A DNA stretch of 64,000 bases, from contig NZ_CP014545.1 of the NCBI RefSeq assembly GCF_001586275.1, forward strand, positions 2,878,501 to 2,942,500, given 5' to 3'. The notes under the pieces are model-generated. The model saw nothing but the letters and a program-made list of their open reading frames with translations, was not told the DNA's origin and searched no databases. Origin of the DNA: Sphingorhabdus sp. M41. GTDB lineage: Bacteria > Pseudomonadota > Alphaproteobacteria > Sphingomonadales > Sphingomonadaceae. Made by a program: the position numbers and the translations under genes. Positions 26,709 through 34,885 of the stretch are shown piece by piece (the stretch's first letter is position 1; every line of letters starts with the position of its first letter).

Positions 26709-27250
26709 GCCATCCTCATTCGGCGAAAGGGTCGCCACAAGGCGGTCACGGCGCTTGGCGGACCACCGGCATCAACGCCGTCGCGATTGGCGTAGAGATA
26801 GCCCGCCATCCGCACGATCCCTTGGCGCAGGCCGGCAGGCAGTTCGTCCCAGTCCGTCGCCAGACCGGCGCTATAGGTCACGCGGATCCGCGAGCCGCCG
26901 TCGCTGCGGTGCAGCCTGATCCAGCCGATACCATCGCTGTCTATGTCGAGCGCATAGTCCTCGACCGCCAGCACCGCCGCAATCCCGTCCGCGCCCATGG
27001 CCTCGACCGAAGCAATCGACTGCACCGGCAGCCGCTTCAGCTTCTGCCATTCACGGCGCGCAGGCAATATATCGGTCACAGACCGGATGATAAGCATCTG
27101 GCCGGTAAAATCCTCGCACAGCGACGCGGCGCTGCGCAGAAACGCATCGATGGCATCATCATCGGCGAGATGATCAATCCGGATAAATTCCCTGACCTCT
27201 GCGATCAGCGCTGCTGGCAAGTCCGGCCAGTCTGCAATGGGGAAGCTCAC
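26705..27250 (-). CDS. GTA head-tail connector protein, gp6-like
   Basis: 181 residues of the phage gp6-like connector family: ADDDAIDAFLRSAASLCEDFTGQM, then ILPARREWQKLKRLPVQSIASVE, and a helical C-terminus (RQGIVRMAGYLYANRD). It links portal and adaptor rings in the particle. 117 bp separate it from the capsid gene; it then overlaps gp7. Confidence 0.9.
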   Translation of the reverse strand: MSFPIADWPDLPAALIAEVREFIRIDHLADDDAIDAFLRSAASLCEDFTGQMLIIRSVTDILPARREWQKLKRLPVQSIASVEAMGADGIAAVLAVEDYALDIDSDGIGWIRLHRSDGGSRIRVTYSAGLATDWDELPAGLRQGIVRMAGYLYANRDGVDAGGPPSAVTALWRPFRRMRMA

Positions 27251-27367
27251 GGTCGCGGCATCCTTTCAATTATGGTTCGAAATATGCGCCCGTGCCGGAT
27301 CGAGAGGGGGAGCAATCGGCACGGGCGCGCTGCGCCGAAGCGCAGCAAGGGCTTCAATCAGGAGGTT

Positions 27368-28540
27368 TTACGACGCGCTGAACTGCATCAGCTTGATCGC
27401 TTCCGAATTCATGATCTGTCCGCCGACCCGCCTGGTCGCGTAGAAATGGACGAACGGCTTGTTGGTGAATGGATCGCGCAGGATGCTGGTCGCGCTGCGC
27501 TCGGCAATCAGATAGCCGGCGCGGAAATTGCCGAAGGCGATCGACAGGCTGTCCGCGGCGATATCCGGCATATCCTCCGCCTCGACCACCGGATAGCCGA
27601 GCAGGGTCGCCGGCTGTCCGTTGGCCAGCGAAGGCTGCCACAGAAATGCGCCATCGGCGGTCTTGAACTTGCGGATATGCGCGAGCGTGCTGCTGTTCAT
27701 CACGAAGGACGCACCCTGCCGGTAGGCGGGACGGAGTGTGTGGACCAGATCGACCAGCACATCCTCGCTGTCGAAACTGCCCGACGCGCCCGACGGTACA
27801 TATTGCAGCGATCCGAAGGCCCGCACTTCATCACTCTCGTCGGTCACCGCCGCATTGAGAAAACCGCGCGGCTGGTTGACGCCGGAGCCGCCGACAAAGG
27901 CCGCCCCTTCCGCCTGGGCAAATTCACGGGCGATTTCATCGGCAAGCCAGGATTCCACGTCAAAAGCCGCGTCATCCAGCATCGCCTGCGAGGCCGCCGG
28001 ATTGGCATAAAGCTCGCCGCTCGGCGGCGCGATCTCGTTGAAATCCGGCGTATCAGTTTCCGGACGGCCCGCGGTCTCGCTGACCCAGCCAGAGGGCGTG
28101 CCGCCGGTGGTGACCAGCTTGCGATAGCCAGCCGTCCCGGTCTGCACGACCGTCGCAATCGACCGGATCGGCGAGATATCCTTCAGCGTCGCTCCGATCA
28201 GCCCGTCGATCTCCTGCGGCACAGCAAAGCCGCCTTCCGGACCGGACGCGCCGGAAAAGCTCTTCAGCTCAACCCCCGCCTGCTCGCCACGGCGGAGATA
28301 TTTGGCCACAAAATCCTGAGCGGCAGCCGAAGAGGGCATCCCTTTCGCGCCATCCAGCACGGGCCGGGCCGCGGCTTTGGAAAAATCGGACATCTGGCCC
28401 TTCAGACCATCAACATCGCCGCGCAAGGTAGCAATCGCCTTGCCATGATTTTCCGTTTCTTCAGCCATCAGCACCGCATCAAAAGATGATTCAAGCGGAT
28501 CGGCCTTGATTTCCAGTGGGGTTTCGGGAGAGCGTTCCAT
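27368..28540 (-). CDS. GTA major capsid protein, HK97 fold, gp5-like
   Basis: 390 residues. The N-terminal delta-like coiled coil (about 1-75) is followed by a linker and the HK97 coat domain from FSGASGPEGGFAVPQEIDGLI onward (in part). GGTPSGWVSETAGRPETDTP, NPAASQAMLDDAAFDVESWLA and IAFGNFRAGYLIAERSATSILRDPF are family hallmarks. The delta region is expected to be cut off by the adjacent protease. The ATG at 28540 follows AAGGAAAGGAA; the frame extends to 28588, but without support. Confidence 0.95.
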   Translation of the reverse strand: MERSPETPLEIKADPLESSFDAVLMAEETENHGKAIATLRGDVDGLKGQMSDFSKAAARPVLDGAKGMPSSAAAQDFVAKYLRRGEQAGVELKSFSGASGPEGGFAVPQEIDGLIGATLKDISPIRSIATVVQTGTAGYRKLVTTGGTPSGWVSETAGRPETDTPDFNEIAPPSGELYANPAASQAMLDDAAFDVESWLADEIAREFAQAEGAAFVGGSGVNQPRGFLNAAVTDESDEVRAFGSLQYVPSGASGSFDSEDVLVDLVHTLRPAYRQGASFVMNSSTLAHIRKFKTADGAFLWQPSLANGQPATLLGYPVVEAEDMPDIAADSLSIAFGNFRAGYLIAERSATSILRDPFTNKPFVHFYATRRVGGQIMNSEAIKLMQFSAS

Positions 28541-28659
28541 AATATTCCTTTCCTTGGGTTTTCCTTCAATCGAACGTGAAAATCGCACGGAGGCACAAAG
28601 CCACGAAACAGGTCGTTCCTCTTCGTGACTTCGCGTCTTCGCGCGAAAAAAAATCAGAG

Positions 28660-29160
28660 CTATTCAACCAGATGGACCCGCGCCAATGCCTGCATAGGAG
28701 ACGTCACCAGCGAAATCTCCGCCACATCCAGATCAAGCAATTCGCGCGGCTGTTCGCCCGCGGCCCGCTTCACGCGATAGCCAAAGCTCAGCCCATTCAC
28801 CGCCGCACTGGACAACAAGGCCGCAGCATCCCGCCCGGCCTTGGTCGCGGTCGACACCGTCCCGATCACCCGCAACCCGCGCCGGTCTTCGCGGACAAAA
28901 TCGATGCTGCCGATCCGCCGCATAGGGTCATGTTGCCACAACAGCGGCAAGGACTTGCCTCCCGGGAACGCACCAAACGCGCCGGGCCTTATGATATCCC
29001 CGCCCTTGTCGATCCGGTCAAAGATCGCAGCATAGCCAGCGAAGCGCAGGGCACCGGGAATCACTGAAGGAGAATCCGTTCGCCCTGAGCCTGTCGAAGG
29101 GCTCTTCCCGGCAAGAGGTGCTTCGACAAGCTCAGCACGAACGGGTTTGTAAACGCTCAC
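28660..29160 (-). CDS. GTA prohead protease HK97 family, gp4-like, with repeat-derived N-terminus
   Basis: 166 residues from a GTG that overlaps the DUF6127 stop (GTGA at 29160-29157). The protease core starts with LRFAGYAAIFDRIDKGGDII, then LPLLWQHDPMRRIGSI with the catalytic His, and VNGLSFGYRVK containing the Ser. It matures capsid proteins. The first about 30 residues (such as RAELVEAPLAGKSPSTGSGR) are a translated palindromic repeat (29145-29076) and not part of the family. A GTG at 29064, just after the repeat, is the other possible start but has no ribosome site. Confidence 0.85.
   Translation of the reverse strand: MSVYKPVRAELVEAPLAGKSPSTGSGRTDSPSVIPGALRFAGYAAIFDRIDKGGDIIRPGAFGAFPGGKSLPLLWQHDPMRRIGSIDFVREDRRGLRVIGTVSTATKAGRDAAALLSSAAVNGLSFGYRVKRAAGEQPRELLDLDVAEISLVTSPMQALARVHLVE
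29076..29145. repeat. Palindromic repeat family C in frame at the 5' end of the prohead protease
   Basis: 70 bp with CCGTTCGCCCTGAGCCTGTC and its imperfect inverse GACAAGCTCAGCACGAACGG around a short centre. The type is widely scattered in sphingomonad and other proteobacterial genomes. Here it lies inside the reading frame, with no stop codon in that frame. Confidence 0.85.
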
Positions 29161-29465
29161 GACACCAGGTGCCCCAACCCCAGCCGCATCGCGATCCCGA
29201 CCAGCAGCAAGGCCAGCACCCCCCGAATTATCCAGCGGATCGCCGCCTTCCACGCGCTCGCCTTGGCGTCGCGCCAGGCGCGGAGCAGTTCGCGCAGCTC
29301 GTCAATATCGTCCTGCGCCGTCGGATCGGCCAGCCCGAGCCGGTCGAGCACCCGCACCGCGCCGCTGTCCGTCGCCTCCTCGACAATCGCCCGCAATGTC
29401 ACCAGATCAGCCCCATCGCCTTCCGCCTGCGCCATCAGGCGGGCAAGCATTTCGTCGTTTTGCAT
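29157..29465 (-). CDS. DUF6127 family GTA protein
   Basis: 102 residues. ARLMAQAEGDGADLVTLRAIVEEA and LRELLRAWRDAKASAWKAAI are the DUF6127 hallmarks, and the C-terminus holds one membrane helix (about 77-97). Members sit between portal and protease in sphingomonad GTA clusters; the role is unknown, and membrane attachment of the prohead or a holin-like part are both only guesses. The stop overlaps the GTG start of the protease. Confidence 0.82.
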   Translation of the reverse strand: MQNDEMLARLMAQAEGDGADLVTLRAIVEEATDSGAVRVLDRLGLADPTAQDDIDELRELLRAWRDAKASAWKAAIRWIIRGVLALLLVGIAMRLGLGHLVS

Positions 29466-29485
29466 TTTTTTTAAAACTCCGTTTT

Positions 29486-29698
29486 AACCTCAGGCGCCGG
29501 GCGGGCGCATCCGCGCCCTTGGCTATCCTCGCTACGCTGCGGGCGCGCGGTCGCGCTTGCCTCCGCTTCGCGTCGGTTTGAACCTAACCAACAGTTGGAT
29601 TGCCGAACCGACGCGAAGCGGAGGCAAGGCCGACCGGCCGCCGCGCCTTATGGCGCGAAAGCCAAGGGCGCGGATGCGCCCGCCCGGCGCCTGAGGTT
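29486..29698. repeat. Dispersed palindromic repeat family B, copy 2 (full inverted pair)
   Basis: Two full modules face each other: AACCTCAGGCGCCGGGCGGG at the left end and CCCGCCCGGCGCCTGAGGTT at the right, each about 90 bp, around about 27 unique bases. The transcript would fold into a very long hairpin between the portal and DUF6127 genes in the GTA block. It accounts for most of the 277-bp gap there. Confidence 0.85.
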
Positions 29699-29742
29699 CA
29701 ATAAAAAACCCGCGCAGCGAACTGCCGCGAGACAAAATAGCG

Positions 29743-30879
29743 CTACACCCCCAGCATCGCCCGTTTCTCTTCCGGCGACAGAAAATCCGCCTCGCACACC
29801 TGTTTCCACAGCCGCTCGCGATCTTCGGACAGCGCCGGGATCTGGTCGCGGTCCACCGCCAGCGCAACTTCCGGCCACCACGCACCCAGCGCACCCGACA
29901 AGCCATCCAATATCTTCCCCGCCAGCGGCAGGATCATCAGCCGCCACAGCGCCCGGTTGGCCTCGCGATAATTGGCGTAACTATTGTCGCCGGGCAGTCC
30001 AAGCAGCATCGGCGGCACGCCAAAGGCCAGCGCAATCTCCCGCGCCGCCGCCTCTTTCAACGCGACAAAATCCATATCCGCCGGGGTCATGCTCATCGAC
30101 TGCCATTTCAGGCCACCTTCGAGCAGCATCGGCCGACCGGCATTGCCCGCCCCCGCAAAACTTGCATCCATTTCGGCCTTCAGCCGGTCGAACTGCTCCC
30201 CGGTCAGCGCCGATCCATCCGCGCCCGGATCATAGACCAGAGCGCCCGAAGGCCGCGCCGCATTGTCCAGGATCGCCTTGTTCCATTTCGCCGCCGCATT
30301 GTGGACCGCGACCGCTTTCGCCGCCGCGCCGAGACAACCGAGACCATAATGATCATCGGTCGGGTGAAAGCCCTTGAGATGCACAATCGCCGGTCGCCCC
30401 GTCGCATCCTGCGCCGCAAAGCGCGTGCGATGCTCACCGGCGCGGTAATTATAGGCCACCGGCCAGCCCTTGGCATCCGGCTCGACGGTTATGCGGTCCG
30501 GACGAAGCGCGTAGAGCTCCGCCGGCTGATCCTCGTCCCCGAGAATGACCTGCACATAGGCATTGCCATGGAGCAGCAGATGCGCCGCAATGGTCTCCAG
30601 CAGTGACTGGCTCGCGCCCGGTCCACCGACCAGGGCCGCAACCTTTTCATCCACCGGCAGCAGCGGCGCACCACCAACTCCCTCGGCAACAATCCGCACC
30701 GCGCGCTGGGCAATGGCATTCTCGACATAGGCCTCGCGCACCCTTCCTTCATAAGAAAAAGGCGCGTCCCCCGAAAGAGCCGCGCCACCATAAGTGCCGA
30801 TATAGGACCGCCCCAAAGGCGGCCGCGCTGGTCCACCCCCGCCCTTGAAGGCGAGCGCGATATTTTCCCAGAATGTCAT
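29743..30879 (-). CDS. GTA portal protein, HK97 family, gp3-like
   Basis: 378 residues. MTFWENIALAFKGG start, then AYVENAIAQRAVRIVAEGVGG, LLHGNAYVQVIL, LKGFHPTDDHYGLGCLGAA and the C-terminal AFGVPPMLLGLPGDNSYANYREANRALW are textbook HK97 portal motifs (in part). Twelve copies form the DNA gate and motor dock. The ATG at 30879 has AAGGAAC 5 nt upstream; the frame open to 30948 runs into a family A repeat and is not used. Confidence 0.95.
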   Translation of the reverse strand: MTFWENIALAFKGGGGPARPPLGRSYIGTYGGAALSGDAPFSYEGRVREAYVENAIAQRAVRIVAEGVGGAPLLPVDEKVAALVGGPGASQSLLETIAAHLLLHGNAYVQVILGDEDQPAELYALRPDRITVEPDAKGWPVAYNYRAGEHRTRFAAQDATGRPAIVHLKGFHPTDDHYGLGCLGAAAKAVAVHNAAAKWNKAILDNAARPSGALVYDPGADGSALTGEQFDRLKAEMDASFAGAGNAGRPMLLEGGLKWQSMSMTPADMDFVALKEAAAREIALAFGVPPMLLGLPGDNSYANYREANRALWRLMILPLAGKILDGLSGALGAWWPEVALAVDRDQIPALSEDRERLWKQVCEADFLSPEEKRAMLGV

Positions 30880-30904
30880 GTTTGTTCCTTGGTTTTGTAA
30901 AATA

Positions 30905-30979
30905 TGCTCCGCACCTGATGCGGAGCCCTCTCGGCGTTCAGTTCCCAACCTCTAGAGCTCCGCATCAAGTGCGGAGCAC
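30905..30979. repeat. Dispersed palindromic repeat family A, copy 2
   Basis: 75 bp: TGCTCCGCACCTGATGCGGA on the left, inverted TCCGCATCAAGTGCGGAGCA on the right, unique centre. It fills the gap between the terminase stop (30988) and the portal ribosome site, both read on the minus strand. Confidence 0.8.
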
Positions 30980-30987
30980 ATAAATCT

Positions 30988-32379
30988 CTACCGAACCCGT
31001 GGCTCCCGCGCCTTGCCCAGCATCAGTTCCGTCAACGCCCAGACCAAAGCATCCGCCCGATCCGGCGACCGCCCCGGCCCTTCATAGCCGCCGCCGACCA
31101 GCAGCCCGCACATCTCGTCTTCCAGTTGCGGGAACGCACCGGCATGATGGACGCGGCCATTTTCATAGAGCGCCGCCACCGGTTCCGCCCGCGCGACCTT
31201 GCCGCGCGAAGCGTGGACCAGCTTCACCGGCAGCGAAATCTTCGCCGCCTGCAGCACCGATTTAACCATCGCCCCGCCTTGATTGGCTTCGGCAATGACG
31301 CGGTCGGCATCATAGCGGTCCGCCGCATCAGCCACCTTGCGTGCCCATGTTTCGGGGCTGGCCTTTTCCACGCTGCAATCGGCCAGCACATAAGCTTTAC
31401 CATCCGCGCCCAGTCCGGCGACAATGATCCCGCAAGCGTCTCCATTTTTCGATGCCGGCGGGTCGACGCCGATTACGATGCGGGCAAAACCAATCTCCCG
31501 TTCGTCTCGAGCGCAGTCGAGAGACCGGTTCGCGCTATCCAAAGTGTCTCGACTTCGCTCGACACGAACGGCATCGCGGCCAACCCGGCACTCCTCAATC
31601 ATCGCCCTTGTCCACAGCGCGCCCTCGACATCCTCGATCAGCTCGCCATCCAGCTCCTGTCGCCCCAGCCTTGTGCCGCCATAATCCGCCGTCATCGCGG
31701 TGAGAAAAGCCACCGGCAAATGCAGATCATTATCCAGAGTCCGGCCTGACGTGATCGCCACCTCTCCACTCACCAACGCCCGCACCAGCGGCACCGGCCG
31801 CGGCGTTGTGGTCGCCACCAGTTGCGGCCGGTACCCAAGACGCAAACCCATTTTCAGATTGTCCCAGGCCGCTTCCGCCTGTCCGGCATTGTTCATCCAT
31901 TTGGCAATCTCGTCGCACCAGCCGTGGCTGTGCTGCGGTCCGCGCAGGCCCTCCGGCTCGGCGGCGGAATAGAGATGCGCCTGCGCGCCATTATCCCAGG
32001 TTAGCCGCTTCAGCGACGGTTCCCAGACCGGCCGCTGCTTGGGTGGCGCGATCGATAGCAGACCGCTTTCCCCTTCGACCATCACCGTGCGGGTTTCGGC
32101 ATAATTGGCCCCGACCAGCGCGAAGCGGGCGCTGCCATCGCCTTCGGCAATGTGGCGCACCCATTCCGCCCCGGCCCGGGTCTTGCCAAAGCCGCGCCCG
32201 GCCATGATCAGCCAGACCGACCAGTCCCCTTCGGGCGGCCTCTGTCCGGGTCGCGCCCAGAAATGCCAGCGGTAGAATAATTGCTCCTGTTCCTGCCGGC
32301 TCAGCGAAGAAAAAAATATGTTGCGCTCCCGCGCGGTCCATTGGGCAAATAGCTCCGCCTCGGAGATATCATTCATCAT
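30988..32379 (-). CDS. GTA terminase large subunit, gp2-like, with in-frame repeat insertion
   Basis: 463 residues: ATPase and nuclease that package DNA into GTA heads. Walker A is GRGFGKTRAGAEW (about 59-71), the Walker B-like acid pair is in HGWCDEIAKW, and the C-motif is VATTTPRPVPL. The RuvC-like nuclease has D in VIGVDPP, E in VIAEANQGG and D in DRADALVWAL. Residues 270-294, between the two domains, are translated palindromic repeat (31571-31498). Overlaps the small terminase by 11 bp. All key residues are intact. Confidence 0.93.
   Translation of the reverse strand: MMNDISEAELFAQWTARERNIFFSSLSRQEQEQLFYRWHFWARPGQRPPEGDWSVWLIMAGRGFGKTRAGAEWVRHIAEGDGSARFALVGANYAETRTVMVEGESGLLSIAPPKQRPVWEPSLKRLTWDNGAQAHLYSAAEPEGLRGPQHSHGWCDEIAKWMNNAGQAEAAWDNLKMGLRLGYRPQLVATTTPRPVPLVRALVSGEVAITSGRTLDNDLHLPVAFLTAMTADYGGTRLGRQELDGELIEDVEGALWTRAMIEECRVGRDAVRVERSRDTLDSANRSLDCARDEREIGFARIVIGVDPPASKNGDACGIIVAGLGADGKAYVLADCSVEKASPETWARKVADAADRYDADRVIAEANQGGAMVKSVLQAAKISLPVKLVHASRGKVARAEPVAALYENGRVHHAGAFPQLEDEMCGLLVGGGYEGPGRSPDRADALVWALTELMLGKAREPRVR
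31498..31571. repeat. Palindromic repeat inside the terminase gene
   Basis: 74 bp: CCGTTCGTCTCGAGCGCAGT on the left and inverted CGACTTCGCTCGACACGAAC(GG) on the right. The ends CCGTTCG/CGAACGG match those of the element in the protease gene. In the terminase frame it reads VRVERSRDTLDSA then LDCARDERE and contains no stop. Confidence 0.85.
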
Positions 32380-32857
32380 TGTCGGACGTCGGCTGCTTTC
32401 CCTCTCCTTCGGCCAGCGCCCGCCGGCGCAGCAGCTTCATCCGCATGTCTCCCAGTTTGCGGTCCAGATCGATGCGCACCTGCTCGGGATTGATATCATC
32501 CTCGATCGCGCGGGCCAGCGCCACCATCTGCTTGTGCGCCAGCAATAATTTGACGCCGATACCGTCATTATATTGTCTTACCGTCGCCACTTGCTTGCCC
32601 TCATGGAACACAGGTTTGTCGACGCCATTGCGGGCGCGGTCGAGCAGATCCATTTCAAGCAGCTCATAGCCGGCGGCGAGCGAACGCATCCATTGCCGGA
32701 AAAACTCCGGATCCCGCTCACGCCAGCTATAAACAGTCGACACCGCAACACCGGCAGCCTTCGCCGAATTCGCCACATGCGAGCTTATCGCAAGCTCTTT
32801 CAGGAACTTCAGCTTGCGCCTGTTGTCATAACATCCCCTGACTTCTGATTTTGGCAT
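32369..32857 (-). CDS. GTA small terminase-like DNA-binding protein, gp1-like
   Basis: 162 residues from the ATG at 32857. The N-terminus has a helix-turn-helix (FLKELAISSHVANSAKAAGVAVSTVYSWRERDPEF) typical of small terminases that choose DNA for packaging, followed by a helical oligomerisation part and a charged tail. It is first in the GTA cluster. The frame is open to 32899, but the ATG at 32857 matches the domain. Only about 40 bp separate it from a terminator of the upstream gene. Confidence 0.82.
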   Translation of the reverse strand: MPKSEVRGCYDNRRKLKFLKELAISSHVANSAKAAGVAVSTVYSWRERDPEFFRQWMRSLAAGYELLEMDLLDRARNGVDKPVFHEGKQVATVRQYNDGIGVKLLLAHKQMVALARAIEDDINPEQVRIDLDRKLGDMRMKLLRRRALAEGEGKQPTSDNDE

Positions 32858-32897
32858 AATATACTCCGCACCGGATCGACGCGAACCGTCCGACCAC

Positions 32898-32927
32898 AAA
32901 AAAGGGCCTTCCGGTCAGAACGGCCCC
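32898..32927 (-). terminator. Rho-independent terminator of the patatin-like gene
   Basis: Minus strand: GGGGCCGTTC and GGAAGGCCC pair around TGACC, followed by TTTTTT (A run 32898-32903). It lies about 115 bp after the phospholipase stop and 41 bp before the small terminase start. Confidence 0.75.
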
Positions 32928-33041
32928 GCCTGTCCGGTGGGGTCATTCAGAGCCGGTCGGCCCGAATCACAATTTCGCGATGTTCCTGATATGTACCTAA
33001 ACAGCGTGACGATGTCAAGCTATTTTAACCTGTTTGGTAAA

Positions 33042-34823
33042 TTACTCCCCGAGATCCATGGTCGGAATGACCTGTTCGCCGATATAATCCGCCGCCATAT
33101 CCGCCAGTTCCCGGCCAAGATGCCAGTCGAGTATCTGCATGTCGGCGATGATCGGCGGATTCACCAATATATCCTGCTCGCCGAGCATTTCCTTCGATGC
33201 CATCCGGCTGGCGACCACCATCGAACGCGACATGATCTCGACAATCGACGGGAATTCCACAGCTCGCTTGCGGCGCAGTATCACGTCGCGCAGCAGGCTC
33301 CAGCGCCCGCGGATATCATCATAAAGAGCATCGGTGCGCCAGACCTCGTTCGGGTCACCCAGAGACACCACGATATTCGGCCCGGCCTTGAGCCCGTGCA
33401 TCACCTTGACCGGGACATTGTCGAGCACGCCGCCATCGACCAGAATATTGCCGTCACTATCGATAAATGGTGGCAATATGGTCGGCAGGGAACCCGAAGC
33501 CCGGACACATTCCCACAACGGCCCCCGCCGGTGGACATGCAGACCGTTGGTCGAGAGATTGGTCGAGACGCCGAAGAAATTGATCGGCTGGTCGGCAATA
33601 TCCCTGGTGCCGTAACGGGTTCTCAGTTCGCTGTCGAACACCGTCGGATCGAGCAGCGAGTAGATCGGCAGGGTCAGCCGCTTCATCGCCTTGGCATGGA
33701 TGAACATCGCCTCCATCTGGTCGAGCGTTTCGTCGACCGACATGCCGCGCGCAATCGCTCCGCCCATCGCCGCGCCAGCACTGGCACCGCCGATAAAGTC
33801 GATCGGAATCTCGGCCTGCTGCAGTGCCTTGATCACGCCGAGATGGGCACAGCCCAGGGCGCCACCACCGGCCAGCACCACGCCAACTGCCCTGCCGGTC
33901 AGGAACCGGGCGACCTTGGTAAAATCCGCATCATTGTCGAGCGCGACATGATGGTGCAGCTTGGGAGCGCGCGGATCAATCCAGTCACCACTGTGGCTGA
34001 TCGTCTTGCCGCCGTTCGAACGGAGCAGCAGCAACGTGCGTTGCGGTTCCGCAATCCAGCGCATCGCCGATATTTCCATCGCATTGGGCTCGGGATCCGC
34101 CCGGCCGGACCGCCCCACCATCACCAGCGCATCGGCATTGCGGCAGACCATCTGACCCCAGTCGTCCGAGCCACTACCGTCGATCAGCACATAGGCACCC
34201 TTGGCTTCCTGATCCGCGAGCCATGACTGATATTCATGAGCATCCGCTGCCTCGCTCGTCGCCCGGTCGATCGGCACCACCGGTGTTTCCGCCCGGACCA
34301 CGGCTTCAAAGGCGCCCGCCAGCCGCGCCAGAAAACCGTCGGGCAATTTGCTGTTTCCGGCTGGCAATAAGGCAATTACACGAGGGTTTTTTGATAAGAT
34401 GGAAGATGTCCGTGCCGTCGCCACTGCCAGCCGTTCTGAAACCAGCTTGAGCATGGCCACGTTCAGCTGGGGATGGCGCAGAGCAATCTCGTCAAAGGCC
34501 TGCCGCGATACGTCCAGCACCGAAGAATCGCGCATGGCGATGACATCGGCGGTGCGCTTGCCGCCAGCAAAAAAGGCCAGCTCACCCACCGCTTCGCCGG
34601 TTTCGATATGCGCGACAATCCGCTTCTTGTTGACCACCACCCGGAACCGGCCGGATTCGACAAAATAGAGCGCATCGGCGTCTTCACCCTGACGCACCAG
34701 CGCTTCGCCGCCGGCAATTCGCCGCATCTCCGAGACCGATTGCAAAGCCTCCAGAGCCTCTGGCGCCACCCCGTCAAAAAGAGCGTGTCGGCTCAGGTCC
34801 GGCTTTTCAGTTGGTTCAGCCAC
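33042..34823 (-). CDS. Patatin-like phospholipase with N-terminal cyclic-nucleotide-binding domain (NTE type)
   Basis: 593 residues. Residues about 10-125 form a cNMP-binding-like beta roll (FVESGRFRVVVNKK, then ETGEAVGELAFFAGGKRTADV with the phosphate-binding cassette). The patatin domain starts at about 300: oxyanion loop GGGALG, nucleophile Ser in GGASAGAAMG, and the catalytic Asp in LVDGGVLDNVP. This is the neuropathy-target-esterase arrangement, a lysophospholipase at the membrane. No signal peptide. Its own terminator lies at 32898-32927. Confidence 0.92.
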   Translation of the reverse strand: MAEPTEKPDLSRHALFDGVAPEALEALQSVSEMRRIAGGEALVRQGEDADALYFVESGRFRVVVNKKRIVAHIETGEAVGELAFFAGGKRTADVIAMRDSSVLDVSRQAFDEIALRHPQLNVAMLKLVSERLAVATARTSSILSKNPRVIALLPAGNSKLPDGFLARLAGAFEAVVRAETPVVPIDRATSEAADAHEYQSWLADQEAKGAYVLIDGSGSDDWGQMVCRNADALVMVGRSGRADPEPNAMEISAMRWIAEPQRTLLLLRSNGGKTISHSGDWIDPRAPKLHHHVALDNDADFTKVARFLTGRAVGVVLAGGGALGCAHLGVIKALQQAEIPIDFIGGASAGAAMGGAIARGMSVDETLDQMEAMFIHAKAMKRLTLPIYSLLDPTVFDSELRTRYGTRDIADQPINFFGVSTNLSTNGLHVHRRGPLWECVRASGSLPTILPPFIDSDGNILVDGGVLDNVPVKVMHGLKAGPNIVVSLGDPNEVWRTDALYDDIRGRWSLLRDVILRRKRAVEFPSIVEIMSRSMVVASRMASKEMLGEQDILVNPPIIADMQILDWHLGRELADMAADYIGEQVIPTMDLGE

Positions 34824-34885
34824 GCAAAACTCCCCCCGTTGGTGCGACCCATCAGAGAAACGTATCCAGTCTTATTTCACCATAA

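Noticed and set aside
26663-28489. 608-codon frame antisense to GTA gp6, gp7 and capsid
   Set aside because: Shadow of three well-recognised genes; Arg/His-rich composition and no ribosome site.
17694-32857. Prophage
   Set aside because: No integrase, repressor, replication or lysis genes and no att-like repeats. About 15 kb of head and tail genes only, in the order of known gene transfer agents.
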